A stretch of 64,000 nucleotides of DNA, taken from the NCBI GenBank assembly GCA_934500875.1, contig CAKSTL010000003.1:62001-126000 (forward strand), written 5' to 3'. This document shows positions 16,708-25,983 of this stretch, piece by piece. The position numbers were made by a program, and so were the translations under genes. The notes under the pieces are model-generated. The model worked only from the letters and a program-made list of their open reading frames with translations. It did not search any database and had not been told where the DNA came from. How positions within the stretch are numbered: the stretch's first letter is position 1; the number at the start of each line of letters is the position of its first letter. The stretch comes from an uncultured Clostridia bacterium. GTDB taxonomy: Bacteria; Bacillota; Clostridia; UMGS1810.

Positions 16708-17286
16708 ATGAAATTTGAAAATCTTACCGTGGGTTTTGCCGTAACCGGCTCGTTTTGCACACTGAAAAAAACTATTTGCCGCATAAGCGATTTGACAAGC
16801 GAGGGTGCAAATGTCATTCCCATAATGAGCGAAATAACATATAATACCGATACCCGTTTCGGCGATGCAAAGGAATTTATTTCCAAAATAAAGGAACTTA
16901 CCGGAAACGAAATTATCACCACTATAAAGGACGCAGAGCCAATCGGGCCGAAAAACATTCTTGACGCACTCATCATTGCGCCGTGCACCGGAAACACGCT
17001 TTCAAAAATTGCGCTCGGTATGACCGATACGTGCGTTGCTATGGCGGCAAAGGCAAATTTAAGAAACGAAAATCCGCTTCTTATTGCGGTGTCTACCAAT
17101 GACGGACTCGGTGCAAGCGCACAAAACATTGCACGGCTTATGAGCTGCAAAAACGTGTATTTTGTGCCGTTCGGGCAGGATGACGCAGAAAAAAAGCCGA
17201 ATTCGCTTGTTGCTGATATGTCAAAAATAAGCGAAACGCTCTCGTATGCGCTTTGCGGCAAGCAAATTCAGCCTGTTTTAAAATAA
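16708..17286 (+). CDS. spoVFB: Dipicolinate synthase subunit B
   Basis: A 192-residue flavoprotein-like subunit (DpaB) of dipicolinate synthase. It has the start VGFAVTGSFCTL, the phosphate-binding-type segment APCTGNTLSKIALGMTD and the IAVSTNDGLGASAQNI motif typical of the family. It acts with subunit A in the sporulating mother cell. The gene has an AGGGAGG ribosome site and ends at a bidirectional terminator. Confidence 0.93.
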   Translation: MKFENLTVGFAVTGSFCTLKKTICRISDLTSEGANVIPIMSEITYNTDTRFGDAKEFISKIKELTGNEIITTIKDAEPIGPKNILDALIIAPCTGNTLSKIALGMTDTCVAMAAKANLRNENPLLIAVSTNDGLGASAQNIARLMSCKNVYFVPFGQDDAEKKPNSLVADMSKISETLSYALCGKQIQPVLK

Positions 17287-17290
17287 GAAA

Positions 17291-17332
17291 AAAGTGTGCA
17301 ATTTGTTTTTTTCAGATTGCACACTTTGTATT
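17291..17332. terminator. Bidirectional terminator between spoVFB and phoR
   Basis: A perfect 12-bp stem AAAGTGTGCAAT with ATTGCACACTTT (17291-17302 and 17316-17327) lies between convergent genes, with A-rich and T-rich flanks that suit both directions. Confidence 0.8.
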
Positions 17333-18982
17333 TTAAGCCTTAAATTTTACCGTTACAGAGGTTCCTTCGCCGATATTGCTTTCAAGGTTTATTTCGGCGC
17401 CCAGGCAATCCGCTGCGTGTTTTACTATCGAAAGCCCGAGTCCCGTTCCGCCAATTTTTTTTGAGCGGCTTTTGTCCACACGGTAAAACCTTTCAAAAAT
17501 CCGCATAATATGCTCCTTGCCTATGCCTATTCCGTTGTCCGAAACATTTAAAATAACATTGTTTCCGTCCTTTTTTACAGATATTTTTGCATAGCCGTTC
17601 TCTTTGTTGTATTTTATTGCGTTTTCCAAAAGATTGCGCACAATTTCGTAGGTTAAGCGGTATACTCCGTTTATGTAAACAGCCTCGCCCTCAAGTAAAA
17701 TTTCAACATTTTTCTCCGCCGCAAGTGCTTTAAGCTCTGAAACGCATTTTTGTGAAACCTCATACAAATCAACGCTTTCAAACTCAAGTTCCTGCTTTTC
17801 GTCCAGTGCCGAAAGACGGATTATATCGTCAATAAGCGCAACAAGCCTTTGTGCCTCAATGCGGATATTTTTAACAAACGACGGAATATCGTCCTGCTTT
17901 ACAAGGTTGTTTTCAATAAGCTCCGCACTGCCCATAATGGACTGAAGCGGCGTTTTTAACTCGTGCGAAACGTTTGCGGTAAACTCTCTTCTGTTGCGCT
18001 CGGCAAAAACTCTGTCGGTTATATCGAATGCCAAAATTACCGTTCCCAGCACATGGCGGTGACCTATTCTGCTGATGTTTATGCTGTATTCTCTTCCGTT
18101 TTTGGTTATATCCGTTTCGCTTTTTCCTGATTTTGACGCTTCCTTAAGCGCATTGTCAACATCTACGCTGCGCTCGGTTAAAAGAAAGTTTTTTCCGATT
18201 AATGATTTATCGGCGTTAAAAACGCTCATTGCCGCCCTGTTTGCGGTTATAACGTTTTCGTCCTCGTCAAGAATAATCAGCGCCTCGTTCATATTTTCTA
18301 TTACGGCGTCAAATTTTTTTCTGTTCTGCTTAATTTCGTCAATCTGATATTTTATTCTTCTGTTTTGCTGTTCAATGTGCAAAAGCAGGGGAGATATCTC
18401 GTCGTAAACATTGTTTTCGAGCGGATTTTCCAAATCAAGACTGTTGATTGGCTCAACTATTTTTTTGGACATTCTCTTTGCAAAAATTGCCGAAAGTATA
18501 ACGGCGAACAGGCAAATTACCACAATCGGGTGCAAAATTCCCAATGCAAGAGTAGCAACCGAATACTGCGTTGTTGAAATTCTGAGTATTGTGCCGTCGG
18601 AAAGCTTTTTTGCGCAGTAGAAGGTTTTTTCAAGAAGGGTTGACGAAAAACGCTCGCTTTGACCGACTCCTTCTTTTTGCGCCGCCTCAATTTCTTCTCT
18701 TTTTATGTGATTATCCATTTTGGACGTGTCTGCCCGGCTGTCAAAAAGCACCGTTCCGTCACTTGATACAAGTGTTAAACGGTAGCTGTTGTCCTTGACG
18801 TTTTCAAGGTATGAAATTCCTTCACTGCTTGTGCCGGCTGCCGCAAAATCAAGCTGCGATTTTAACTGATTTGTCATAACCGAATCAAAATAGCTGTAAA
18901 GAATACCTGTAATAATAACTGCGGCTGACAAAAGCGTACACGCCGCAACAATAATAATCGAATGAAAAATTCTTTTTGTCAT
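17333..18982 (-). CDS. phoR: Phosphate-operon sensor histidine kinase
   Basis: A membrane histidine kinase of the PhoR type, 549 residues from the ATG at 18982, which overlaps the phoB stop as ATGA and has a GGAGG site; in-frame codons upstream lie inside phoB. Order: first membrane helix (about 8-30), extracytoplasmic sensor, second helix, a PAS-like domain (AVIENMNEALIILDED), the phospho-acceptor NVSHELKTPLQS, and ATPase boxes NLLENAIKYNKENG, NVSDNGIGIG and GGTGLGLSIVK. With PhoB it should respond to phosphate supply via the neighbouring Pst transporter and PhoU. Confidence 0.92.
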   Translation of the reverse strand: MTKRIFHSIIIVAACTLLSAAVIITGILYSYFDSVMTNQLKSQLDFAAAGTSSEGISYLENVKDNSYRLTLVSSDGTVLFDSRADTSKMDNHIKREEIEAAQKEGVGQSERFSSTLLEKTFYCAKKLSDGTILRISTTQYSVATLALGILHPIVVICLFAVILSAIFAKRMSKKIVEPINSLDLENPLENNVYDEISPLLLHIEQQNRRIKYQIDEIKQNRKKFDAVIENMNEALIILDEDENVITANRAAMSVFNADKSLIGKNFLLTERSVDVDNALKEASKSGKSETDITKNGREYSINISRIGHRHVLGTVILAFDITDRVFAERNRREFTANVSHELKTPLQSIMGSAELIENNLVKQDDIPSFVKNIRIEAQRLVALIDDIIRLSALDEKQELEFESVDLYEVSQKCVSELKALAAEKNVEILLEGEAVYINGVYRLTYEIVRNLLENAIKYNKENGYAKISVKKDGNNVILNVSDNGIGIGKEHIMRIFERFYRVDKSRSKKIGGTGLGLSIVKHAADCLGAEINLESNIGEGTSVTVKFKA

Positions 18983-19656
18983 ACGTTTGCCTCCATACGG
19001 TAACCCACGCCACGGACGGTTGCGATATATGAAGCGCATTTTCCTATTTTTTGCCTTAATGTGCGTATATGCATATCAACAGTGCGTGTTTCGCCGCAAT
19101 AATCCATACCCCATACAGCGTTAAAAAGCTGTTCTCTTGTGTATGCAACGCCGATATTTGACATAAAAAGCTTTAAAAGCTCAAATTCTTTAAGTGTGAG
19201 CACAACCTTTTCTCCGTCCGACGTTACCGAGTGCTCACGAAGGTTTAACGAAAGAAGCCCGTGCGATAACACAAAGCTTTCTTCTTCGGAATAACTGCGG
19301 CGCAAAACCGCCTTAATTCTTGAAACCATTTCAAGCATACCGAAGGGTTTTGTAAGATAATCGTCCGCACCGAGGTCAAGGCTTTGAATTTTGTCATATT
19401 CCATTCCCTTTGCCGTCGCCATTATAACAGGCAGATTTTTTGTCTGTTTATCCGATTTAAGGCGCTTTAAAATTTCAACACCGTCTGCGTCGGGAAGCAT
19501 AATATCAAGCACTATAAGATTGGGAGTATCTTTTTTAAGTGCGTCAAAAAACAATTTTGAGTCCTCAAATCCCGTTGCCTCAAAGCCGGTAGCCTTAAGC
19601 GTGTAAACCTCGATATCACGTATAGACGCTTCATCTTCAACACACCATATTTTCAT
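18979..19656 (-). CDS. phoB: Phosphate-operon response regulator, OmpR family
   Basis: A two-domain regulator of 225 residues. The receiver has the acidic start VEDE and phospho-acceptor Asp51 (LDIMLPD), and a C-terminal winged helix contains LTLKEFELLKLFMSN and RTVDMHIRTLRQKIG. The GTG at 19665 is possible but overlaps the ribosome site. The ATG at 19656 has GAGGTGA five bases upstream and is preferred. It probably binds the TTTACA repeats before pstS. PhoP is the Bacillus name for the equivalent. Confidence 0.92.
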   Translation of the reverse strand: MKIWCVEDEASIRDIEVYTLKATGFEATGFEDSKLFFDALKKDTPNLIVLDIMLPDADGVEILKRLKSDKQTKNLPVIMATAKGMEYDKIQSLDLGADDYLTKPFGMLEMVSRIKAVLRRSYSEEESFVLSHGLLSLNLREHSVTSDGEKVVLTLKEFELLKLFMSNIGVAYTREQLFNAVWGMDYCGETRTVDMHIRTLRQKIGKCASYIATVRGVGYRMEANV

Positions 19657-19683
19657 ATTCTTCACCTCGAAAAAAGCAAATTC

Positions 19684-20337
19684 TTACAATTCGTCAACAC
19701 CCTTGTGAATACCTGTGAGCGAAAATTCAACCCACTCGGCAATGTTTGTTGCGTGGTCGCCGATTCTTTCAAAATATTTTGCAATCATAATAAGGTCGAT
19801 TGCAAATTCTGCGTCCGCCGGGTTTTTCAAAATCGTATCTATAAGAGATGTTTTAACTTTTTTAAAATAGTCGTCAACCACATCATCGTGCGCAATAACG
19901 CTTTTTGCAATGTTTATATCCTGCTTTACATATGCGTCAACGCTTTCGGTAACCATTTTTATGGTTGCTCTTGCCATTTGCGGAATATACGCACATTCAT
20001 CAGAGTTTGACCTTCCGATAAAACCTATTATTTCGGCAATATCTGCCGCCTGGTCGCCGATTCTTTCCATATCGGTTATCATCTTGAGCGCCGCAGAAAT
20101 CTGCCTTAAATCACGTGCCACGGGCTGCTGCGAAAGAAGCATTTTAAGACACATTGATTCGATATCTCTTTCCTTTTGGTCAATTTCGCTGTCAAGAGGA
20201 AATATCTTTTTTGCAGTTTCAACGTCGCCGTCCGAGAGCGATTTTGCCGCCAGTGCGATAACCTGTTCGCAGAGCGCTCCCATTTCTATAAGTTCTTTGT
20301 TTAAGTTTGCAAGCTGCATATCAAATTTTGTGCGCAT
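19684..20337 (-). CDS. phoU: Phosphate transport system accessory protein
   Basis: A 217-residue, all-helical protein with two PhoU repeats, each with the metal-binding acidic pattern seen in ITDMERIGDQAADIAE and IAKYFERIGDHATNIAEWV. It links the Pst transporter to the PhoR kinase and limits phosphate uptake. Its ATG overlaps the pstB stop (TAATG), so translation is probably coupled. Confidence 0.95.
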   Translation of the reverse strand: MRTKFDMQLANLNKELIEMGALCEQVIALAAKSLSDGDVETAKKIFPLDSEIDQKERDIESMCLKMLLSQQPVARDLRQISAALKMITDMERIGDQAADIAEIIGFIGRSNSDECAYIPQMARATIKMVTESVDAYVKQDINIAKSVIAHDDVVDDYFKKVKTSLIDTILKNPADAEFAIDLIMIAKYFERIGDHATNIAEWVEFSLTGIHKGVDEL

Positions 20338-21092
20338 TATCCAAACCTCCCCGTAATATAATCTTCTGTGCGCTTATCCTTAGGATTTGCAAACATTTTT
20401 TCGGTTTCGCCGTATTCTATAAGATTTCCGAGGAGGAAAAACGCCGTACTGTCCGAAATACGCACCGCCTGCTGCATATTGTGTGTTACTATGATTATAG
20501 TATAGCATTTTTTCAACTCGGTTGCAAGTTCTTCTATTTTTGAGGTCGAGATAGGGTCGAGTGCGCTCGTCGGCTCGTCCATAAGAAGAATTTTGGGTTC
20601 TATCGCAAGCGCTCTTGCAATGCAAAGCCTCTGCTGCTGACCGCCCGATAAGCCGAGTGCGCTTTTTTTAAGTCTGTCTTTCACCTCGTCCCATATTGCC
20701 GCACGCTTTAACGATTTTTCAACAATATCGTCAAGCTTTGCCTTGTTTTTAATGCCGTGCGTTCTCGGGCCGTAGGCAATGTTATCGTATATGCTCATGG
20801 GAAATGGATTCGGCTTTTGAAAAACCATTCCTATTTCCTTTCTCAGCTCGTTCACGTTTACATCGGCGTCAAAAATGTTTTGTCCGCCGTAGGTGATTTT
20901 TCCTTCAATGCGAACTTCGGGGATAAGGTCGTTCATTCTGTTTACGGTTTTTAAAAATGTGGATTTTCCGCAGCCCGACGGGCCTATAAGCGCAGTAATG
21001 CTGTTTTCGTAAATTTCAATGTTTATATTCTTTAAGGCCTGCGCCTTGCCGTACCACAAATTAAGGTCTTTTACCGAAATTATGCTGTTCAT
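20337..21092 (-). CDS. pstB: Phosphate ABC transporter ATP-binding protein
   Basis: A 251-residue ATPase with Walker A GPSGCGKSTFLK, Q-loop region GMVFQKPNPFPMSIYDNIAYGPR (PstB-specific), signature LSGGQQQRLCIARAL and Walker B LLMDEPTSALDP. It powers inward phosphate transport through PstC and PstA. It overlaps pstA by four bases and phoU by one, in keeping with a single operon. Confidence 0.97.
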   Translation of the reverse strand: MNSIISVKDLNLWYGKAQALKNINIEIYENSITALIGPSGCGKSTFLKTVNRMNDLIPEVRIEGKITYGGQNIFDADVNVNELRKEIGMVFQKPNPFPMSIYDNIAYGPRTHGIKNKAKLDDIVEKSLKRAAIWDEVKDRLKKSALGLSGGQQQRLCIARALAIEPKILLMDEPTSALDPISTSKIEELATELKKCYTIIIVTHNMQQAVRISDSTAFFLLGNLIEYGETEKMFANPKDKRTEDYITGRFG

Positions 21093-21952
21093 ATGTTTCT
21101 CCTTTTTTCAAAATATCTGCCTGTAAGTGCGGCGGCAAAATTTATAATGAGAGTAAGAATCATCAGAATTGCCGCAATGGCGAACGCAACTTCAAATTCG
21201 CCCTGTTCCTTTGCGTAAACATAAAGCGCAACCGTAAGAGTTGCTCCGGCGCCCTTCATTGCAGTAAAAAATGTGCCCATAGCGTGTGCAAAACCTGCGG
21301 TGAAAAGAAGCGCCGCCGATTCGCCCAGAATTCTTCCGGCAGAAAGAATACACCCTGTTATAACTCCGTCAATGCACCCCGGCAAAACAACCGTTCTTAC
21401 AACGTGCCATTTGCCTGCGCCGAGCCCGAATGCGCCTTCTCTGTAGCTTTGCGGAACGGTTTTAAGGCTTTCCTGGGTTGTTCGCATAATTGTGGGCAAA
21501 TTCATTATAACAAGCGTAAGGCTTCCTGAAAGAAGCGAGGTTTTCATATCCAGAAACTGGCAGAAAAACAACATTCCCACAAGTCCGTATATTACAGAAG
21601 GTATGCCCGAGAGCGTTTCTGCGGCATATTCAATTGCCGAAACAATTCTTTTGTTTGACGCATATTCCGTAAGATAAACCGCAGCGCCCACGCCGAGAGG
21701 AATAACGAAAACAAGCGTTGAGATGAGTATATAAACGGTGTTTAAAATATCGGGCAGTATGCCGATTTTTTCTGTGAGATAGCTTGGCGCAGTCAGCAAA
21801 AATTCGGAAGTGATATTCGGAATTCCTTTAACAAGCACGAAAACCATAAGAAACAGCACCGGCGCCACGGTGAAAAAGAACGATATGCCCATAATAAATT
21901 TTTGCGTGTTAATATATAATTTCCGCTTTTTTGAAATTTGTGATGAAAGCAT
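21089..21952 (-). CDS. pstA: Phosphate ABC transporter permease
   Basis: A 287-residue membrane permease with about six helices and the inner-membrane coupling loop EGAFGLGAGKWHVVRTVVLP. Its N-terminal region FFFTVAPVLFLMVFVLVKGI is typical of PstA. It forms the phosphate channel with PstC. Two bases separate it from pstC and it overlaps pstB. Confidence 0.95.
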   Translation of the reverse strand: MLSSQISKKRKLYINTQKFIMGISFFFTVAPVLFLMVFVLVKGIPNITSEFLLTAPSYLTEKIGILPDILNTVYILISTLVFVIPLGVGAAVYLTEYASNKRIVSAIEYAAETLSGIPSVIYGLVGMLFFCQFLDMKTSLLSGSLTLVIMNLPTIMRTTQESLKTVPQSYREGAFGLGAGKWHVVRTVVLPGCIDGVITGCILSAGRILGESAALLFTAGFAHAMGTFFTAMKGAGATLTVALYVYAKEQGEFEVAFAIAAILMILTLIINFAAALTGRYFEKRRNI

Positions 21953-21954
21953 TT

Positions 21955-22851
21955 TTATTTCTCCTTATTACGCTTTAAAAGAAAGTTCAGCACGGCGTTT
22001 ATAAGCATTATAAATATAAACAGCACCAGCGCAATTGAAAACAGCGCCTGCCTTTGAAGTCCTGCCGAGTATGACATCTCGCTTGCTACGGCTGTGGTTA
22101 AAAAACGCACGCTTTCAAATATGCCGGGCATATTGGGCGCATTGCCCGATACCATCATAACCGCCATTGCCTCGCCGATTGCACGTCCCACGCCCAGCAC
22201 AACCGCCGCCGCTATGCCGCTTTTCGCCGCAGGAACGGATACTTTGAAATACGTTTCAATATCCGTTGCGCCGAGCGCCAAAGATGCGTCCTCATATTCT
22301 TTCGGAACAGCGTCAAGCGCAGCGAGCGACACCTTTATAATTGACGGAAGTATCATTACCGCAAGCACGATTATTGCCGCAAGAAGGCTTGCGCCGTCGG
22401 GAATGTTAAATATTTTGCGTATTGCCGGGACGATAACAAGCATACCCGTAAGACCGTACACAACCGACGGTATTCCCGCAAGAAGGCTTATAAGCGTTTC
22501 GGATACCGCACGCACTTTTTTAGGCGCAAGCTTTGCAAGATATACCGCCGTAAAAAATCCGACCGGCACTCCGAGTATTATTGCGCCTATTGTTCCGTAA
22601 ACACTTGTCAAAATAAAAGGCAGTATGCCGTATTTGGGGTCTTGAGCCGTTGACGCCCACACCTTGCCGAACATAAACTTAAAAAAGCCTATTTTTACAA
22701 TTGCCGGAAATCCCGAAACGATAAGGTATATGGTTATAAGCAGGACGCAGCCTACGGTTATAAGCCCGAGGAGGGCAAAGGTTGTATGCACAATGCCCTC
22801 CGTGTTAAAGAATTTTTTGTTTCCTGTAAGTAAATTGTTTGACTTTTTCAT
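21955..22851 (-). CDS. pstC: Phosphate ABC transporter permease
   Basis: A 298-residue permease starting at the ATG at 22851, which has GAAAGG eight bases upstream; an in-frame TTG at 22866 lacks spacing. It has six predicted helices and the coupling loop EDASLALGATDIETYFKVSVP. FGKVWASTAQDPKYGILPF is a characteristic PstC periplasmic segment. Partner of PstA, 27 bases after pstS. Confidence 0.95.
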   Translation of the reverse strand: MKKSNNLLTGNKKFFNTEGIVHTTFALLGLITVGCVLLITIYLIVSGFPAIVKIGFFKFMFGKVWASTAQDPKYGILPFILTSVYGTIGAIILGVPVGFFTAVYLAKLAPKKVRAVSETLISLLAGIPSVVYGLTGMLVIVPAIRKIFNIPDGASLLAAIIVLAVMILPSIIKVSLAALDAVPKEYEDASLALGATDIETYFKVSVPAAKSGIAAAVVLGVGRAIGEAMAVMMVSGNAPNMPGIFESVRFLTTAVASEMSYSAGLQRQALFSIALVLFIFIMLINAVLNFLLKRNKEK

Positions 22852-22878
22852 TTTTAAGCCTTTCAAATATCGGATTTA

Positions 22879-23721
22879 TCAGCTTGCCGAAACCGCTCCT
22901 GCCTTGCTGATAATTTCGGAAGCTGCGGAAGATGTTGCGTAGTCAAAGAATTTCTGGGCTGTTTCGGATAACGGTGTGCCTTCTTTTGTAACCAGAACAA
23001 ACGGACGCTGAACAACATACGAACCGTCTTTTACTGTTTCTTCGGTGGGGGTAACGCCGCCGACCTTAAGCGCTTTTACGGTGTCTTTGATTGAAGCGAG
23101 CGAAGCATATCCGATTGCGTTCGGGTTTTGTGAAACCGTTGTTATAACGTCGCCTGTAGAGGTAAGCTCCTGACGGTATTTGCATTTGTCCTTTGTGTCG
23201 GTGATGGATTCAAAACCGTCCCTCGTTCCGCTGCCTGCTTCTCTGCCGATAAGAACAATTTCGCCGTCCGAGCCGCCTACATCTTTCCAGTTTGTAACTT
23301 CGCCGGTGTATATTTTTTTGATATCGTCAACGCTGAGGTCTGAAAGCTGGTTTTGCGGATTTACAATTACTGCAATTCCGTCGTATGCAAGAATTGTTTC
23401 TTTAAGACCCGAAGCTTTTTCGTCATCTTTAAGCGCACGGCTCGAAAGACCGATATCGCATCTTCCTTCCGAAACTGCCGTTATGCCGGAGCCGGAGCCT
23501 GTCGGATTGTATGTAAAGTTTACACCTGAATTCTGCTGTTTAAATGATTCGCCGAGCGCTCCGATTACCTTTTCCATAGAGGTTGAGCCGTCTGTGGATA
23601 CTGTGTTTGACGAAGATGAGGATTTTTGTTCCCCGCTGTCCCCGCTTTGGCAGCCTGTCATTGCCGCACAAGCGACAAATGCGCACATAACAAGTGTGAG
23701 TAATTTTTTTGTTCTTTTCAT
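22879..23721 (-). CDS. pstS: Phosphate-binding lipoprotein
   Basis: A 280-residue extracellular phosphate receptor. The lipoprotein signal peptide ends in the lipobox AMTGC with Cys24 as the lipidated residue. A low-complexity Ser-rich linker follows, then phosphate contacts DGSTSMEKVIGAL, GSGSGI and REAGSGTRDGFES. It delivers phosphate to PstCAB. First gene of a seven-gene leftward operon, preceded by a Pho-box-like repeat. Confidence 0.95.
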   Translation of the reverse strand: MKRTKKLLTLVMCAFVACAAMTGCQSGDSGEQKSSSSSNTVSTDGSTSMEKVIGALGESFKQQNSGVNFTYNPTGSGSGITAVSEGRCDIGLSSRALKDDEKASGLKETILAYDGIAVIVNPQNQLSDLSVDDIKKIYTGEVTNWKDVGGSDGEIVLIGREAGSGTRDGFESITDTKDKCKYRQELTSTGDVITTVSQNPNAIGYASLASIKDTVKALKVGGVTPTEETVKDGSYVVQRPFVLVTKEGTPLSETAQKFFDYATSSAASEIISKAGAVSAS

Positions 23722-23792
23722 AATATAATCTCCTTTTTTTCTTTTTACAATTTAATTTTACATTGCTAGTGTCAAATCCGAAAGATAAGTTT

Positions 23793-23809
23793 TGTAAAGT
23801 TTTTGTAAA
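23793..23809 (-). promoter_or_regulatory. Pho-box-like direct repeat upstream of pstS
   Basis: Leftward TTTACA (23809-23804), five bases, TTTACA (23798-23793): an 11-bp period like the PhoP/PhoB boxes of Firmicutes. It sits about 70 bases before the pstS start and three bases from the end of the inverted-repeat element. Likely site for the regulator encoded at 18979-19656. Confidence 0.6.
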
Positions 23810-23811
23810 AT

Positions 23812-24127
23812 AAAAAAAGACCGTTTCAAAAAGACACAGCCTGATAAGGAAGCATTGGTTTTGAAAGCCGTATTTTATACTTCGGCAAAAAGACACCGTA
23901 TACGTTAAGTATTACGGTGTCTTTTTTTCTTGTCTGAAGTTTAAACTGCAATTTTCAAAACTGCTTTGCACCCTGAAAACAAAATTTTTTGATGAAGTTC
24001 AAGGCAAAAAAGCGAGTAATCCTGTCGGATTTCGAGCTTTTTTAACGCAGAAATTCGCAAAAAAGATGTTTGCCGGGGCAATGCTTCCTTGTAGAGCTGT
24101 GGCTAATTAATTGAAACAGTTTTTTTT
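23812..24127. mobile_element. Candidate miniature inverted-repeat element (MITE), no coding capacity
   Basis: The left end (23812-23857) and the reverse complement of the right end (24079-24127) match over about 45 bases. Shared blocks, in order, are an A-run, C(C/T)GTTTCAA, CACAGC and AGGAAGCATTG. The interior (about 220 bases) has two further hairpins (23891-23922 and about 24008-24044) and no convincing ORF. No clear target duplication was seen. The element fills most of the pstS-vanW gap. No second copy lies in this window. Confidence 0.6.
23887..23929. terminator. Bidirectional terminator-like hairpin inside the MITE
   Basis: A perfect 10-bp stem AGACACCGTA with TACGGTGTCT (23891-23900 and 23913-23922), flanked by A residues on the left and seven T residues on the right. 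It could end leftward transcription from the VanW gene before pstS. Confidence 0.6.
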
Positions 24128-24178
24128 CGTACCAAAACGGTATTTTTACATTAAAATAATATTCTTTACATTTCGCTT

Positions 24179-25816
24179 TTATTGCGATATGTCGTCGCCG
24201 ACGTATGTTTCGCTGCCGTTTGAAAATGCCTCCGAAGCGGGGGTGTCCGAAATTTTCGTTTCGTCTTTTTTCGTTCCGACAAGCTCAATCTGCGTTATTG
24301 CAGAATAGTTGCTCCTCGAAATTTTGTTCGTTCCACGGCTTTCGCCGTTGATATACACGGTTTTGAAGGTGTCAACAATGCTTCCTTCGCTGCCTGCCTG
24401 CTTAATTTTGCGCTTTCCTTCGGGAAGGGTATCGTCCTCAACCTCTTTCACTGCGAACGGGGTAGTGCTTACCGTCCGGGTGGTTATTTCAACCTTTTTG
24501 TTTTCAAGCTTTATTCCGTAAACCGAACAGGTAAGCTTTCCGTTTGAAGCACTGCATTTAAGCTTTATCGGATATCCCTGATTGTTTGAAAATTTAAAGT
24601 CTATACTGCCGTAAGATACCGTTGCGTCACGTCCCGACGGAACGTAAGAAACCGGCATGGAATGGTTTGTGCGGTAGTCGATTTTCAAATCGGCATAAAG
24701 CACAGCATTGTAAAGCGTGGTGGATACCTGGCAAATTCCGCCGCCTATACCGTCAACAATTTCTCCGCCCTGATAAACCTTTGCGGTTTTAAATCCCGTC
24801 TGCGCCGAACGCTGACCCACAATGCCGTTGAACGAAAACTGCTCGCCCGGCATAAGAACAAGGTCGTTTATCTTCTGCGCTGCGAGCGCTACGTTGTGCG
24901 ACCTTTCGTAATTTCCTGCGTTATAGACGGTTGAAAAGCTTCCGAGAGAGTCGGAAAGCTTGTTGTCAATAAACCATTGCGTCGTTTTTTCGGGCTCCGT
25001 AATTTCAACCGGAATTTCATACGGCTCGGTGTTGTTTTTGTTTTCATCAAGAATTTTCTGCGCCGCATTAACGTCAAAATCAACTCCGGTAACGTGCTCG
25101 GCAAAGTGAACCTGACCGTCCGCTTTTGAAAATTCAACGTCCTTCGGCTCTTTGTGAAATTTTTCGTAAAGCTCTTTTGCCGTGGGGTTTTTAGGTTTAA
25201 TTTCGGTAATTTTTACCTCAATTCTTTCTTTTAAGCTGTTTTTTGAAACAGCCTTTTCAACCTCTTTTTTTATTTTGTCAATGTCAACTCCATTGCCTTT
25301 TCTGCCGTTTACTATCACAAGTTTTCCGTCCTCAAGCTCGGCAGAGGCGTCGATAACGGGATTTTGAACATCTGTTGCTTTCTCTTTTAAAATATAGTAA
25401 AGTTTATTTTCGTCAAAGGCGATTTCCAGCGGAATTTCTTTTTTGAACAAAGAATATTTAATCGCATTTATCCCCCGAAGAAACATATTTTTGCTTCTTC
25501 CGGCAAGATATGCTTTTTCGCTCGTTTTGTCAAAATCGTATGTAAGGTCAAAATCTTTGCCGTTTACTTCAAAATCGGTGTTATTATAGGTAAAAGGCAC
25601 GTTTGTATTTTCGCTCGAGTATGTTTTTTTCAATGCGTCTTTTATGTCCGAAACGCTCATAGAGCCTGCGCACAGGTCGTTTATGTATATTTTTTTGTAG
25701 GCAGTGTCGATTTTTGAAAATGCCGTCACAAGTGTAACCAAAGCTGCAAAAACCGCTGTCAAAACGATAACCGAAATGAGCCTTTTGTTTGATTTGCGCA
25801 CCTTTTTTTCATTCAT
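24179..25816 (-). CDS. VanW family protein with peptidoglycan-binding-like and G5 domains
   Basis: A 545-residue surface protein. One N-terminal membrane anchor (about residues 13-33) leads to a tandem region resembling peptidoglycan-binding-type domains (about 40-280). A VanW domain follows (about 290-420, VGQRSAQTGFKTA and GGGICQVSTTLYNA), then a G5-like domain (about 425-515) with VEITTRTVSTTPF and GSEGSIVDTFKTVY. VanW proteins are common in Clostridia; their reaction is unknown, and the name does not imply vancomycin resistance. GAGGTGA precedes the ATG. A cell-wall role is inferred from the domains. Confidence 0.85.
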   Translation of the reverse strand: MNEKKVRKSNKRLISVIVLTAVFAALVTLVTAFSKIDTAYKKIYINDLCAGSMSVSDIKDALKKTYSSENTNVPFTYNNTDFEVNGKDFDLTYDFDKTSEKAYLAGRSKNMFLRGINAIKYSLFKKEIPLEIAFDENKLYYILKEKATDVQNPVIDASAELEDGKLVIVNGRKGNGVDIDKIKKEVEKAVSKNSLKERIEVKITEIKPKNPTAKELYEKFHKEPKDVEFSKADGQVHFAEHVTGVDFDVNAAQKILDENKNNTEPYEIPVEITEPEKTTQWFIDNKLSDSLGSFSTVYNAGNYERSHNVALAAQKINDLVLMPGEQFSFNGIVGQRSAQTGFKTAKVYQGGEIVDGIGGGICQVSTTLYNAVLYADLKIDYRTNHSMPVSYVPSGRDATVSYGSIDFKFSNNQGYPIKLKCSASNGKLTCSVYGIKLENKKVEITTRTVSTTPFAVKEVEDDTLPEGKRKIKQAGSEGSIVDTFKTVYINGESRGTNKISRSNYSAITQIELVGTKKDETKISDTPASEAFSNGSETYVGDDISQ

Positions 25817-25925
25817 TACTGAAATTCACCTCATAAAATAAAACAATTTGAAACTTAAAAATATTACCTTTTAAAAAAATAATTCTCTTTTAAAAATATA
25901 TTCCTCTGAGTATAAATTTATCATA

Positions 25926-25956
25926 AATCCCGTCCGAGAAAAATTCGGGCGGGATT
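25926..25956 (-). terminator. Hairpin downstream of the PFOR gene
   Basis: A 12-bp stem with one T-G pair (25926-25937 with 25945-25956) lies 28 bases after the leftward PFOR gene. The downstream sequence is AT-rich but lacks a solid T-run, so terminator function is probable rather than certain. Confidence 0.5.
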
Positions 25957-25983
25957 ATGATATTTAAGCATAAGAAGCAGAAA

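Noticed and set aside
24179..25816. Glycopeptide resistance gene from the VanW name.
   Set aside because: No vanR/S/H/A/X genes are near; VanW-domain proteins are widespread in Clostridia without resistance.
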